Positions 6,224 to 13,136 of a stretch of DNA of 15,053 bases are shown one piece after another; positions within the stretch are counted from its first letter, which is position 1, and each line of letters opens with the position of its first letter. The notes beneath the pieces are model-generated. The model was not told the origin of the DNA, did no database searches, and saw only the letters and a program-made list of their open reading frames with translations. Made by a program: the position numbers and the translations under genes. Where the stretch lies: positions 1 through 15,053 of the forward strand of contig NZ_CAMLIX010000123.1 of the NCBI RefSeq assembly GCF_946479975.1, given 5' to 3'. The DNA comes from an uncultured Flavobacterium sp. Lineage in GTDB: Bacteria > Bacteroidota > Bacteroidia > Flavobacteriales > Flavobacteriaceae.

Positions 6224-7537
6224 TTAAGCAGGTTCTCCGTATAAATCAAATTCTGTAGCTTCAATTATTTTTATATTAACAAATTCACCAGTTTTTACAT
6301 AATGTTTAGAAGCATCAATCAAAACTTCATTGTCAACATCTGGACTGTCAAACTCTGTACGGCCAACAAAATGAGCTCCTTCTTTTCTGTCAATGATACA
6401 TTTAAAAACTTTACCCACTTTTTCCTGATTTAAATCCCAAGAAATTTGTGACTGTAATTCCATAATTTCATTTGCTCTTGCTTGTTTTACATCGTCTGGA
6501 ACGTTGTCTTCTAATAAGTAAGCGTGAGTATTTTCTTCATGAGAGTAAGCAAAACATCCCATTCTGTCAAATTTCATTTCTTGAACAAAATCTTTCAAAA
6601 TTTTAAAATCTTCCTGAGTTTCTCCTGGATAACCAACAATTAAAGTCGTTCTAATTGCCATTCCTGGAACTGCTGCACGGAAATCTTTTAATAATTGAGT
6701 TGTTTTTGCCTGAGTTGTCCCGCGACGCATTGATTTCAAAATAGAATCTGAAATATGCTGTAACGGAATATCAATGTAATTACAAATTTTTGGCTCGCGT
6801 TTCATCAATTCTAAAACATCCATCGGGAAACCTGTTGGGTAAGCATAATGCAAACGAATCCATTCGATTCCTTCTACTTTTGCTAATTCTTCAAGAAGTT
6901 CTGCAAGATTTCTTTTCTTGTAAAGATCAAGTCCGTAGTACGTTAAATCTTGAGCGATCAGGATTAATTCTTTAACTCCATTTTTAGCTAAACCTTGAGC
7001 TTCTTTTACTAATTTTTCAATTGGCTGAGAAATGTGAGAACCTCTCATTAAAGGAATTGCGCAAAAACTGCAAGGTCTGTCGCATCCTTCGGCGATTTTT
7101 AAATAAGCATAGTTTTTTGGAGTTGTAGTTAAACGTTCTCCAAGTAATTCATGTTTATAATCGGCTCCTAAAGCTTTTAATAATTGAGGTAATTCTGTAG
7201 TTCCAAAATATTGATCTACGTTTGGAATTTCTTTTTCCAAATCTGGTCTGTAACGCTCAGATAAACATCCTGTCACAAAAACCTTGTCAACAAGTCCTCT
7301 GTCTTTTTTATCAGCATATTCCAAAATCATATTTACTGATTCTGCTTTTGCATTATCAATAAAACCACAAGTGTTGATTACAATAATGTTTCCTTCTTTC
7401 TCTGCAGGAGCTTCATGTTCAACTTCTTTTCCATTTGCTCGCAGCTGTCCCATAAGGACTTCACTGTCATAAACATTTTTTGAACACCCAAGAGTGATTA
7501 CGTTAATTTTGTTCTTTTTTAAAGACTTGGTTCTCAT
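6224..7537 (-). CDS. rimO: Ribosomal protein S12 methylthiotransferase RimO
   Basis: RimO adds a methylthio group to the conserved aspartate of ribosomal protein S12 (Asp89 in E. coli numbering), using two [4Fe-4S] clusters and S-adenosylmethionine. The protein has 437 residues, normal for the family. The N-terminal domain has three cysteines for the first cluster: Cys18 in TLGCSKN, Cys57 in INTCGF and Cys91 in VTGCLSERY. The radical SAM triad is Cys152-x3-Cys156-x2-Cys159 in EGCDRPCSFC. The radical SAM barrel follows, with RGTTQ and IRTTLIVGYPGE, and a TRAM domain ends the protein (about 370-437). The LGCSKN and YIDIPLQHIS stretches fit RimO better than MiaB. It is the first gene of the minus-strand operon, and its promoter is visible at 7557-7584. 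Confidence 0.96.
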   Translation of the reverse strand: MRTKSLKKNKINVITLGCSKNVYDSEVLMGQLRANGKEVEHEAPAEKEGNIIVINTCGFIDNAKAESVNMILEYADKKDRGLVDKVFVTGCLSERYRPDLEKEIPNVDQYFGTTELPQLLKALGADYKHELLGERLTTTPKNYAYLKIAEGCDRPCSFCAIPLMRGSHISQPIEKLVKEAQGLAKNGVKELILIAQDLTYYGLDLYKKRNLAELLEELAKVEGIEWIRLHYAYPTGFPMDVLELMKREPKICNYIDIPLQHISDSILKSMRRGTTQAKTTQLLKDFRAAVPGMAIRTTLIVGYPGETQEDFKILKDFVQEMKFDRMGCFAYSHEENTHAYLLEDNVPDDVKQARANEIMELQSQISWDLNQEKVGKVFKCIIDRKEGAHFVGRTEFDSPDVDNEVLIDASKHYVKTGEFVNIKIIEATEFDLYGEPA

Positions 7538-7556
7538 ACTTTTATAAATTGGAGTG

Positions 7557-7584
7557 CAAAATTACACTTTTTTTATTCAAACAA
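7557..7584 (-). promoter_or_regulatory. rimO operon promoter (Bacteroidota type)
   Basis: On the minus strand TTG (7584-7582), a 17-nt spacer and TAATTTTG (7564-7557) match the TTG-N17-19-TAnnTTTG consensus of Bacteroidota housekeeping promoters. The -7 box ends 19 nt before the rimO ATG, so the leader should be short. Confidence 0.8.
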
Positions 7585-7654
7585 CACTAGTTTTCAAGTT
7601 GTTTTAGCTGTTTTTTATGAAGTTAATGCATTGAAAAACTTTAAAATGAATCGT

Positions 7655-7688
7655 AAAAAAAAAAATCCGTCAGATAAAACCTGACGGA
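7655..7688 (-). terminator. Intrinsic terminator after the OmpP1/FadL gene
   Basis: On the minus strand the stem TCCGTCAG (7681-7688) with CTGACGGA (7666-7673) is a perfect 8-bp GC-rich hairpin with a 7-nt loop, followed by a run of 11 T (plus-strand A at 7655-7665). It lies 28 nt past the stop codon. Confidence 0.9.
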
Positions 7689-7715
7689 AATTTTCATTCA
7701 TCTATTTAATTTTAA

Positions 7716-9233
7716 TTACAATGGGAATAATAATGTAAGAGTAACATTATTTAATTTTGAATTAATTTTTGCTGGGTCTGTTAAACCTGTTGCAAAAAAT
7801 CCCTGATTTGATTTTCTCTCTAAATAAGAATAAGCCAAATCTAATTTTGTTCCTCCGAAATCATATCCTAAACCTCCAGAATAGCTTGTTAAATCTCCAA
7901 TAGTGCTTCCGTTTTTGTACGGACTTCCTTCAAATCTGTACCCGCCTCTTAAACTGAATTGTTTGATTTTGTATTCACCACCAATTCTAAGTTCACCTGT
8001 GCTGGTTAAGGTATTTCTGATATCGTCATTCAGATCTCTAAATCCTTGATCATTTACTGGTTTGAATTTAGAATTTCCGTAGTTTTTAATAGCATAATCA
8101 ATACTTAATAAACCTGATTTTCCAAAAACGTATGCGGCACTAAATGTCCATTTGTCTGGAGTTTGTAAAGTATAAGAATCGTAAACGTTTACTATGTTAG
8201 GATTCACATTTGCGGTTAAAGGCTGTCCGCCTTCTGCTTGTCTTGTTGTGTTTATACTTTGAGAAGTCTCATCATAAAGTTCGTACCAGGTACTAGATTC
8301 ATAAGCGAGACCAAGTCTAAAAGCTTCGGTTACTTTTCCAATTGCTCCTAGCTGGAATGAAAAACCATTTCCGTAAGTATATAATTCATTGTTGAAACGT
8401 AAGTTTGAAATCGTTTCATATGGTTGAAATGGGTTATTGTTGTCTTCATAAAAGCTTGAAGTTCTTCTGTAATCTGTTACATGAACATTCAAATTAGCTC
8501 CAAAATAAAGTCTGTCTCTATAAGAAGTTGCAATATTAAAACCAACTTTACTGTTGTAACCTCTCGTGTGAACTTCGTTTTCTTGATAATAATTTCCTTG
8601 TCCAGATACAGCTCCATCTGGAACATTGCTTAAGTATTCAGTATTTTCTGGGCTGTTTGTTGCTGGATCAATAACGTAGCCTTGAAATCCCATAAAAGCC
8701 TGCTGTTCTCTATATCCTAAATCTCTATAATCTACATTTTCAATATTTCGTAATGGAATTCCGTTTGCGAAATTTAAAAAGTAACCATCTATAGAATTAG
8801 TTGGGTTTGTTCCAACAGAAAACACATCATTATTGAAGTTGTTTGTACTTTCATAAGTTGCTCCAATAGCAATTTTATTCCATCCATTGTTTGGATTTCG
8901 GTCTTTAAAAACAAAAACACCTCCAGCTTGGTTTAAAATAAAAGAATTTTCTTTATCAGAAGTTTTAGTACCAAAGTAATCAGAATCGTTTTTCATGTTC
9001 TGATTGCTAAAAGAAACTCCAACTTGATTAGTGTTGAAAATTGCTGAACCTGCTGGATTCACACTTAACGAAGATAGATCTCCTCCAACGGCTCCAAAGG
9101 CACCACCCATTGCTCTAAATCTAGCAGTACCAGTTAAATTATCTTGTGAATAACGCAGTGCATCTGAAACTTCTTGAGAGTATGACGCGCTGACAGTTAG
9201 TCCTGTTATAAAAAGGAATAATATTTTTTTCAT
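7716..9233 (-). CDS. Outer-membrane protein, OmpP1/FadL/TodX family
   Basis: A 505-residue outer-membrane barrel of the family that transports long-chain fatty acids and other hydrophobic compounds. A signal peptide (residues 1-19, ending Ala-Ser-Tyr-Ser before Gln-Glu) is followed by DALRYSQDNLTGTARFRAMGG-like sequence and then GGDLSSLSVNPAG (about 50-62), the family's characteristic N-terminal segment with its Asn-Pro-Ala-Gly. The rest alternates in amphipathic strands and ends LTLLFPL. The middle has long Asn/Tyr-rich inserts (about 150-240) that probably form surface loops. The gene starts 38 nt after the Gly-rich lipoprotein gene on the same strand, with no terminator or promoter seen between, so the two are probably co-transcribed. 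The true substrate is unknown, since the family is broad. Confidence 0.88.
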   Translation of the reverse strand: MKKILFLFITGLTVSASYSQEVSDALRYSQDNLTGTARFRAMGGAFGAVGGDLSSLSVNPAGSAIFNTNQVGVSFSNQNMKNDSDYFGTKTSDKENSFILNQAGGVFVFKDRNPNNGWNKIAIGATYESTNNFNNDVFSVGTNPTNSIDGYFLNFANGIPLRNIENVDYRDLGYREQQAFMGFQGYVIDPATNSPENTEYLSNVPDGAVSGQGNYYQENEVHTRGYNSKVGFNIATSYRDRLYFGANLNVHVTDYRRTSSFYEDNNNPFQPYETISNLRFNNELYTYGNGFSFQLGAIGKVTEAFRLGLAYESSTWYELYDETSQSINTTRQAEGGQPLTANVNPNIVNVYDSYTLQTPDKWTFSAAYVFGKSGLLSIDYAIKNYGNSKFKPVNDQGFRDLNDDIRNTLTSTGELRIGGEYKIKQFSLRGGYRFEGSPYKNGSTIGDLTSYSGGLGYDFGGTKLDLAYSYLERKSNQGFFATGLTDPAKINSKLNNVTLTLLFPL

Positions 9234-9271
9234 TAGGATAAGTTTTAGTTTGAATTTAGTTTGCGGAGAAA

Positions 9272-10297
9272 TTATCTTCTTCCTCCGCCACCGCCAGATC
9301 TCATTCCGCCGCCACCGCCACCGCCGCCAGACGATCTCATGCTTCCGCCTCCGCCGCTGTTGTTCATTGAACGAGATGGACTGCTAGGAGTATAGCTTCT
9401 TGATGAGTTGCTGTTGCTGCTAGGGGTATAACTTCTTGTAGTAGTGTTTCCACTATTATTGTAGTTGTACGATCTTCTGTTGTTAGAATTACTGTAATCT
9501 ACACTATTGCTGCCAGATCTTCTATTTGTAAAAGTTGGACTGCTTGTACCTCTGTTGTATGTAGTAGAGCTTCTTCTAAAATCGCTGTACCCATTAGATG
9601 ATCTATTCGTGGTATAATTTCTGTTTGTGGTGTAACCACTTCTATTATTGGTGTAGTTTCTGTTTGTTGTGAAACCTCTGTTTGTAGCATAGCTTCTATA
9701 GTTAGCATAATTTCTGTTTCCATAATATGCTGCAGAACCTCTTCTTCCATAAGAATAGTTGTAGTTGTTATAGTTGTAGCCATAATAACCGCCACCCCAA
9801 TATCCTGGGTAGCCCCATCCGCCACCCCAGTAGCCTGGATAGCCCCAGCCACCGCCCCAATAGTTTGGATAGCCCCAGCCGTAATAACCGCCATAGCCCC
9901 ATCCATAATAAGGGTAGCCCATTCCAAAGCCCATTGACCATGTAGGGTTAGAATATACATTTACAGAAACTTCAGAATTACTGCTTCCCCATGCAGGATA
10001 ACCTACAGAGGCAGTTTGAATACTGTCGTTTTCAGAGTAATTGGTATAATTGTCAACGTCAGTAAAGATTTCAGTTGGCTGATTGTCATCTTGCAAAGAT
10101 CTAAAGTAATCTTTGTATTGATTATTTGTGCCATTTGAATTAGACTGCACATAGGTGTTTGATCTACTATTATAAACCCCGTCACTGTCCTGATAGGATG
10201 AATTTTGGTAAGAACCACACGACGCTAATAATAAACTCACTAATCCTATTAAGTAAAAATGATTAGAGTTTCGGCGAAGAGAAATGTTAGTTTTCAT
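9272..10297 (-). CDS. Gly/Tyr/Asn/Ser-rich low-complexity lipoprotein
   Basis: A 341-residue protein of unknown function. A lipoprotein signal ends in Leu-Leu-Ala-Ser-Cys (lipobox Cys27). Residues 28-110 are polar and rich in Ser, Asn and Tyr. Residues 124-184 are an aromatic Gly/Tyr/Trp segment containing three WGYPxYWGGG units (141-170). Residues 190-240 repeat TTNRNYT-like units, 285-310 repeat RSYTPSS, and the end (314-341) is almost pure Gly with Met-Arg-Ser and a final Arg-Arg. Proteins of this style often precede OmpP1-type genes in flavobacteria. The lipobox and the following OmpP1/FadL gene 38 nt away point to the outer membrane or periplasm. The composition could suit an adhesive, disordered or self-associating surface protein, but nothing in the sequence proves it. 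The start is supported by the signal peptide. Confidence 0.8.
   Translation of the reverse strand: MKTNISLRRNSNHFYLIGLVSLLLASCGSYQNSSYQDSDGVYNSRSNTYVQSNSNGTNNQYKDYFRSLQDDNQPTEIFTDVDNYTNYSENDSIQTASVGYPAWGSSNSEVSVNVYSNPTWSMGFGMGYPYYGWGYGGYYGWGYPNYWGGGWGYPGYWGGGWGYPGYWGGGYYGYNYNNYNYSYGRRGSAAYYGNRNYANYRSYATNRGFTTNRNYTNNRSGYTTNRNYTTNRSSNGYSDFRRSSTTYNRGTSSPTFTNRRSGSNSVDYSNSNNRRSYNYNNSGNTTTRSYTPSSNSNSSRSYTPSSPSRSMNNSGGGGSMRSSGGGGGGGGMRSGGGGGRR
9788..9877 (-). repeat. Three 30-bp in-frame tandem repeats within the lipoprotein gene
   Basis: The segment encodes three WGYPxYWGGG units (residues 141-170 of the lipoprotein), the last ending in YY beyond the window of strict identity. Nucleotide units are close but not identical, with third-position differences. 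The 30-bp period keeps the frame, so unit number could change without disrupting the gene. Confidence 0.75.
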
Positions 10298-10317
10298 ATC
10301 TGTGGTGTTTTTTATTG

Positions 10318-10345
10318 TTGCACATTACAAAAATAGTTAGTTTTG
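10318..10345 (+). promoter_or_regulatory. proS promoter (Bacteroidota type)
   Basis: TTG (10318-10320), a 17-nt spacer and TAGTTTTG (10338-10345) match the phylum consensus. The box ends 54 nt before the proS ATG. The -7 boxes of this promoter and of the divergent lipoprotein promoter are back to back, separated by two bases. Confidence 0.7.
10328..10335 (-). promoter_or_regulatory. Putative -7 box of the Gly-rich lipoprotein promoter
   Basis: On the minus strand TATTTTTG (10335-10328) matches TAnnTTTG and lies 30 nt before the lipoprotein ATG. No TTG is found at the right distance upstream, so the -33 element is weak. It overlaps the span of the proS promoter. Confidence 0.5.
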
Positions 10346-10399
10346 TCAAACTATTTAGTTAAAATTATTTAAAACAAAATTTGTGCCAAACTATATAAT

Positions 10400-11878
10400 A
10401 TGAGTAAGAACCTCACAACAAGATCAGAAGATTATTCGAAATGGTATAACGAGCTGGTTGTCAAGGCGGATCTAGCTGAAAATTCAGGAGTTAGAGGCTG
10501 TATGGTCATCAAACCATACGGGTATGCTATTTGGGAAAAAATGCAAGCTGAATTAGATCGTATGTTCAAGGAAACTGGACATCAAAATGCGTATTTTCCA
10601 TTATTCGTGCCGAAAAGCATGTTTGAAGCGGAAGAAACAAATGCCGAAGGATTTGCAAAAGAATGTGCTGTTGTAACGCACTACAGATTAAAAAATGATG
10701 AGGATAGACCAGGAAAATTAATGGTTGATCCAAACGCGAAGTTAGAAGAGGAGCTTATTGTTCGTCCGACAAGTGAAGCGATTATTTGGTCTACATATAA
10801 AGGATGGGTGCAGTCTTACAGAGATTTGCCACTACTTATTAATCAATGGGCAAATGTAGTACGTTGGGAAATGCGTACACGTTTGTTTTTGAGAACTGCT
10901 GAGTTTTTATGGCAGGAAGGACATACGGCTCACGCTACAAAAGCTGAGGCTATTGAAGAATCTGAAAAAATGATGAATGTTTATGCTGATTTTGCTGAAA
11001 ATTTTATGGCAATTCCAGTAGTAAAAGGAATTAAGACAGAGACAGAGCGTTTTGCAGGTGCTGATGAAACCTATTGTATCGAAGCATTAATGCAGGATGG
11101 AAAAGCTTTACAAGCTGGGACTTCACATTTCTTAGGTCAGAACTTTGCAAAAGCTTTTGATGTTAAGTTTGCTAATGCAGAAGGAAAACAAGAACATGTT
11201 TGGGGAACTTCTTGGGGAGTTTCTACGCGTTTGATGGGAGCTTTAATTATGACGCATTCTGATGATCAAGGATTGGTTCTGCCTCCAAACTTAGCGCCAA
11301 TACAAGTAGTAATTGTTCCAATTCATAAAACAGATGAGCAATTAGCTCAAATTACAGCTGCGGTTAATGAATTGACAGCAAAATTGAGAAAACTAAATAT
11401 CTCGGTTAAATACGACGACAGAACGACACAAAAGCCAGGATTTAAATTTGCTGAATGGGAATTGAAAGGTGTTCCTGTTAGGATTGCGGTTGGACCAAAA
11501 GATCTTGAAAACGGAACTTTTGAGGTGGCAAGACGTGATAATTTATCAAAAGAGGTTGTGGCCGCAGATAAAATCGTTGATTATGTTAATGATCTATTAG
11601 AGCAGATTCAAAATGATTTATTTACAAGAGCATTGGATTATCGTAATACACATATTACTGAAGTAAATAGTTTTGAGGAATTTAAGGAAGTTTTAGAAGG
11701 AAAAGGAGGTTTTATTTCAGCTCACTGGGATGGGACTGCAGCTACTGAAGAAAAAATAAAGGACTTGACAAAAGCTACTATTCGATGCATCCCTTTGAGT
11801 GCTGTTGAAGAGGCGGGAACCTGTGTGTTTACAGGTAATGCTTCCTCTAAAAGAGTGCTGTTTGCTAAGGCTTATTAA
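10400..11878 (+). CDS. proS: Prolyl-tRNA synthetase, archaeal/eukaryal-type (class IIa)
   Basis: The enzyme attaches proline to tRNA-Pro in the cytosol. At 492 residues it is of the shorter archaeal/eukaryal-type, without the large editing insertion found in the E. coli-type enzyme between motifs 2 and 3. Visible class II features are the N-terminal [18 protein letters not shown] (122-126, proline and ATP site), motif 2 around [24 protein letters not shown] (155-178) and motif 3 in the [20 protein letters not shown] stretch (about 275-294). The anticodon-binding domain follows (about 300-405), and the C-terminal domain ends in LFAKAY with a terminal Tyr, as in this type. Only two cysteines remain in that domain (Cys463, Cys475), fewer than a full four-Cys zinc site. 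It has its own promoter; the tRNA-Glu genes follow but have a separate promoter. Confidence 0.96.
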   Translation: MSKNLTTRSEDYSKWYNELVVKADLAENSGVRGCMVIKPYGYAIWEKMQAELDRMFKETGHQNAYFPLFVPKSMFEAEETNAEGFAKECAVVTHYRLKNDEDRPGKLMVDPNAKLEEELIVRPTSEAIIWSTYKGWVQSYRDLPLLINQWANVVRWEMRTRLFLRTAEFLWQEGHTAHATKAEAIEESEKMMNVYADFAENFMAIPVVKGIKTETERFAGADETYCIEALMQDGKALQAGTSHFLGQNFAKAFDVKFANAEGKQEHVWGTSWGVSTRLMGALIMTHSDDQGLVLPPNLAPIQVVIVPIHKTDEQLAQITAAVNELTAKLRKLNISVKYDDRTTQKPGFKFAEWELKGVPVRIAVGPKDLENGTFEVARRDNLSKEVVAADKIVDYVNDLLEQIQNDLFTRALDYRNTHITEVNSFEEFKEVLEGKGGFISAHWDGTAATEEKIKDLTKATIRCIPLSAVEEAGTCVFTGNASSKRVLFAKAY

Positions 11879-11907
11879 AAAAAAATATATTTTTTTTGCA
11901 TCAGGTA

Positions 11908-11937
11908 TTGTACATCTTAAAAATAGTTGTATTTTTG
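11908..11937 (+). promoter_or_regulatory. Promoter of the tRNA-Glu genes
   Basis: TTG (11908-11910), a 19-nt spacer and TATTTTTG (11930-11937) match the Bacteroidota consensus very well. The first tRNA begins 19 nt after the -7 box, which fits a stable-RNA promoter. Confidence 0.85.
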
Positions 11938-11956
11938 CATCCGCATTAGAGAAGCA

Positions 11957-12028
11957 GGCCCGTTCGTCTATCGGTTAGGACGCATGGTTTTCATCCATGT
12001 AAGAGCGGTTCGATTCCGCTACGGGCTA
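11957..12028 (+). tRNA. tRNA-Glu (UUC), copy 1
   Basis: All cloverleaf arms pair: acceptor GGCCCGT with ACGGGCT (first pair G-U), D stem GTCT with GGAC (including U13-G22), anticodon stem CATGG with CCATG around TTTTCAT (anticodon UUC, A37), and T stem AGCGG with CCGCT around TTCGATT. The variable loop is TAAG, lacking position 47 as in other tRNA-Glu. The discriminator is A. CCA is not encoded. Confidence 0.96.
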
Positions 12029-12072
12029 CAATTTCAATATTATTTATATTGAAGAAAACTTAGAACGAGAAT

Positions 12073-12144
12073 GGTCCGTTCGTCTAGGGGTTAGGACTCC
12101 AGGCTTTCGTCCTGGTAACAGGGGTTCGATTCCCTTACGGACTA
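12073..12144 (+). tRNA. tRNA-Glu (UUC), copy 2
   Basis: Acceptor GGTCCGT pairs with ACGGACT (first pair G-U), D stem GTCT with GGAC, and anticodon stem CCAGG with CCTGG around CTTTCGT, so the anticodon is UUC. The T stem AGGGG/CCCTT contains one G-U pair. CCA is not encoded. It starts 44 nt after copy 1, probably on the same transcript. It differs from copy 1 in acceptor, anticodon and T stems, with pairing kept, and has G37 in place of A37. Confidence 0.93.
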
Positions 12145-12206
12145 CTAAAATTAGTTGTAAATAAGTTTTATAAAATAAAAGTTGGTGTCTCGATTTTTGT
12201 TTTATT

Positions 12207-12257
12207 AGTTAAAACCAAAGTGATTTTATAATTGTGGGAGGTTTTTCTTTTTTAACT
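12207..12257 (+). promoter_or_regulatory. Inverted repeat in the rpsT leader
   Basis: AGTTAAAA (12207-12214) can pair with TTTTAACT (12250-12257), and the overlapping AAAACC (12211-12216) can pair with GGTTTT (12240-12245). The two pairings share bases 12211-12214 and so compete. The structure ends 37 nt before the rpsT ATG. Leader structures regulate S20 synthesis in some bacteria; here this is only a possibility. Confidence 0.3.
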
Positions 12258-12294
12258 AGTGTATAAATAATTATTACATCTAAAATTAAAGAAA

Positions 12295-12546
12295 ATGGCA
12301 AATCATAAGTCAGCATTAAAAAGAATCAGAAGTAACGAAAAAAGAAGAGTTCTTAACAGATACCAGCACAAAACTACTCGTAATGCTATAAAAGCATTAA
12401 GATTAGCTACTGACAAATCTGATGCGGCTGCAAAATTATCAACTGTAATCTCTATGATTGATAAATTAGCTAAAAAGAACATCATTCATGATAATAAAGC
12501 TTCTAACTTGAAGTCTAAATTAACTAAACATGTTGCTAAATTGTAA
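12295..12546 (+). CDS. rpsT: 30S ribosomal protein S20
   Basis: S20 binds 16S rRNA early in assembly of the small subunit body. The protein has 83 residues, the usual length. It starts MANHKSALKRIRSNEKRR, the family's basic N-terminal helix, and continues with RNAIKALR and a C-terminal helical bundle with HDNKASNLKSKL (residues about 65-76). It stands alone between the tRNA-Glu pair and a strong terminator, which is common for rpsT. No clear TAnnTTTG promoter was found in the 150 nt before it, so it may also be reached by transcripts that pass through the tRNAs. Codons are A/T-rich and use Lys AAA heavily, like the neighbours. Confidence 0.98.
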   Translation: MANHKSALKRIRSNEKRRVLNRYQHKTTRNAIKALRLATDKSDAAAKLSTVISMIDKLAKKNIIHDNKASNLKSKLTKHVAKL

Positions 12547-12569
12547 TTAAAACAATTTAAAAGATATAT

Positions 12570-12599
12570 AAAAGTCCTCTATTAGAGGACTTTTTTTTG
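12570..12599 (+). terminator. Intrinsic terminator of rpsT
   Basis: AAAGTCCTCT (12571-12580) pairs perfectly with AGAGGACTTT (12584-12593) over 10 bp, with a tight loop and a T run through 12598. It lies 24 nt after the stop. Confidence 0.95.
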
Positions 12600-12653
12600 T
12601 TTATACAAATATGAAAATCTGAATTTGAGAAGTTTAAAATTCATATTAGTAAT

Positions 12654-12702
12654 AAAAAAATCCAAATTCCGCCTTTTACTAAGGTTGGAATTTGGATTTT
12701 TA
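12654..12702 (-). terminator. Terminator of the histidine kinase-response regulator unit
   Basis: A perfect 13-bp stem (12658-12670 with 12687-12699) is extended inside by a second stem, CCTT (12072+600 region: 12672-12675) with AAGG (12681-12684). On the minus strand it is followed by a run of T (plus-strand A 12654-12660). The opposite side is also T-rich, so it may stop transcription in both directions. It lies 22 nt past the regulator stop. Confidence 0.85.
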
Positions 12703-12723
12703 ATTATTAGAATTTAAAATAGT

Positions 12724-13131
12724 TTATAAATCTATTTTCTTTTTTAGATATTCCAACATGGGTAATGTGATCGGTTTTGATAGAAAATCGATAATAATTG
12801 GATATTTTTTTGCTTTAGCTAAGTCGTCTGGATCGATCGTAGAAGACAATACAATTACAGGAGCAGAGTTGAATTCTTTATAATCTGCAGAAGTAAAATG
12901 ATCTAAAAATTCCCAGCCTCCCATTATTGGCATGTTGAGATCAAGAAAAATGAGTTCGGGCTTTCTCTTATTTTTGTCGTTAGTATATTTTAAAGTGTTA
13001 AAATGATGGAGTGCTTCTTCACCGTTTTGAGCTGTAATGACTTCATGAGAAAATGAAGATTTAGAGATTACTTTCTTGCATAACATCAAAGTGATGGGGT
13101 CATCGTCAATGCATAAAATCTGCTCGAGCAT
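12724..13131 (-). CDS. Single-domain response regulator (CheY-like receiver)
   Basis: A 135-residue receiver domain with no output domain. The acidic pocket is Asp9-Asp10-Asp11 in CIDDDP, the phosphoacceptor is Asp64 in IFLDLNMP, the switch Ser is Ser96 in VIVLSS, and the conserved Lys is Lys119 in FLSKP. A longer loop rich in Lys/Asn (about 48-58) precedes the phosphoacceptor strand; this is common in stand-alone receivers of Bacteroidota. It starts 5 nt after the stop of the kinase gene on the same strand, so the two are almost certainly co-expressed and the kinase is the likely phosphodonor. Lacking a DNA-binding domain, it must act through protein contact or pass the phosphoryl group on. 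The partner is not in the window. Confidence 0.93.
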   Translation of the reverse strand: MLEQILCIDDDPITLMLCKKVISKSSFSHEVITAQNGEEALHHFNTLKYTNDKNKRKPELIFLDLNMPIMGGWEFLDHFTSADYKEFNSAPVIVLSSTIDPDDLAKAKKYPIIIDFLSKPITLPMLEYLKKKIDL

Positions 13132-13136
13132 AATAA

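Noticed and set aside
9499..9960. 153-codon open frame overlapping the Gly-rich lipoprotein gene
   Set aside because: It runs on the same strand in another frame of a repetitive gene, is made of Thr/Ile/Met/Ala runs produced by the repeats, and has no signal or family features.
11879..11900. Terminator for proS
   Set aside because: The A-run/T-run just after the stop could fold, but there is no GC-containing stem, so no intrinsic terminator is called.
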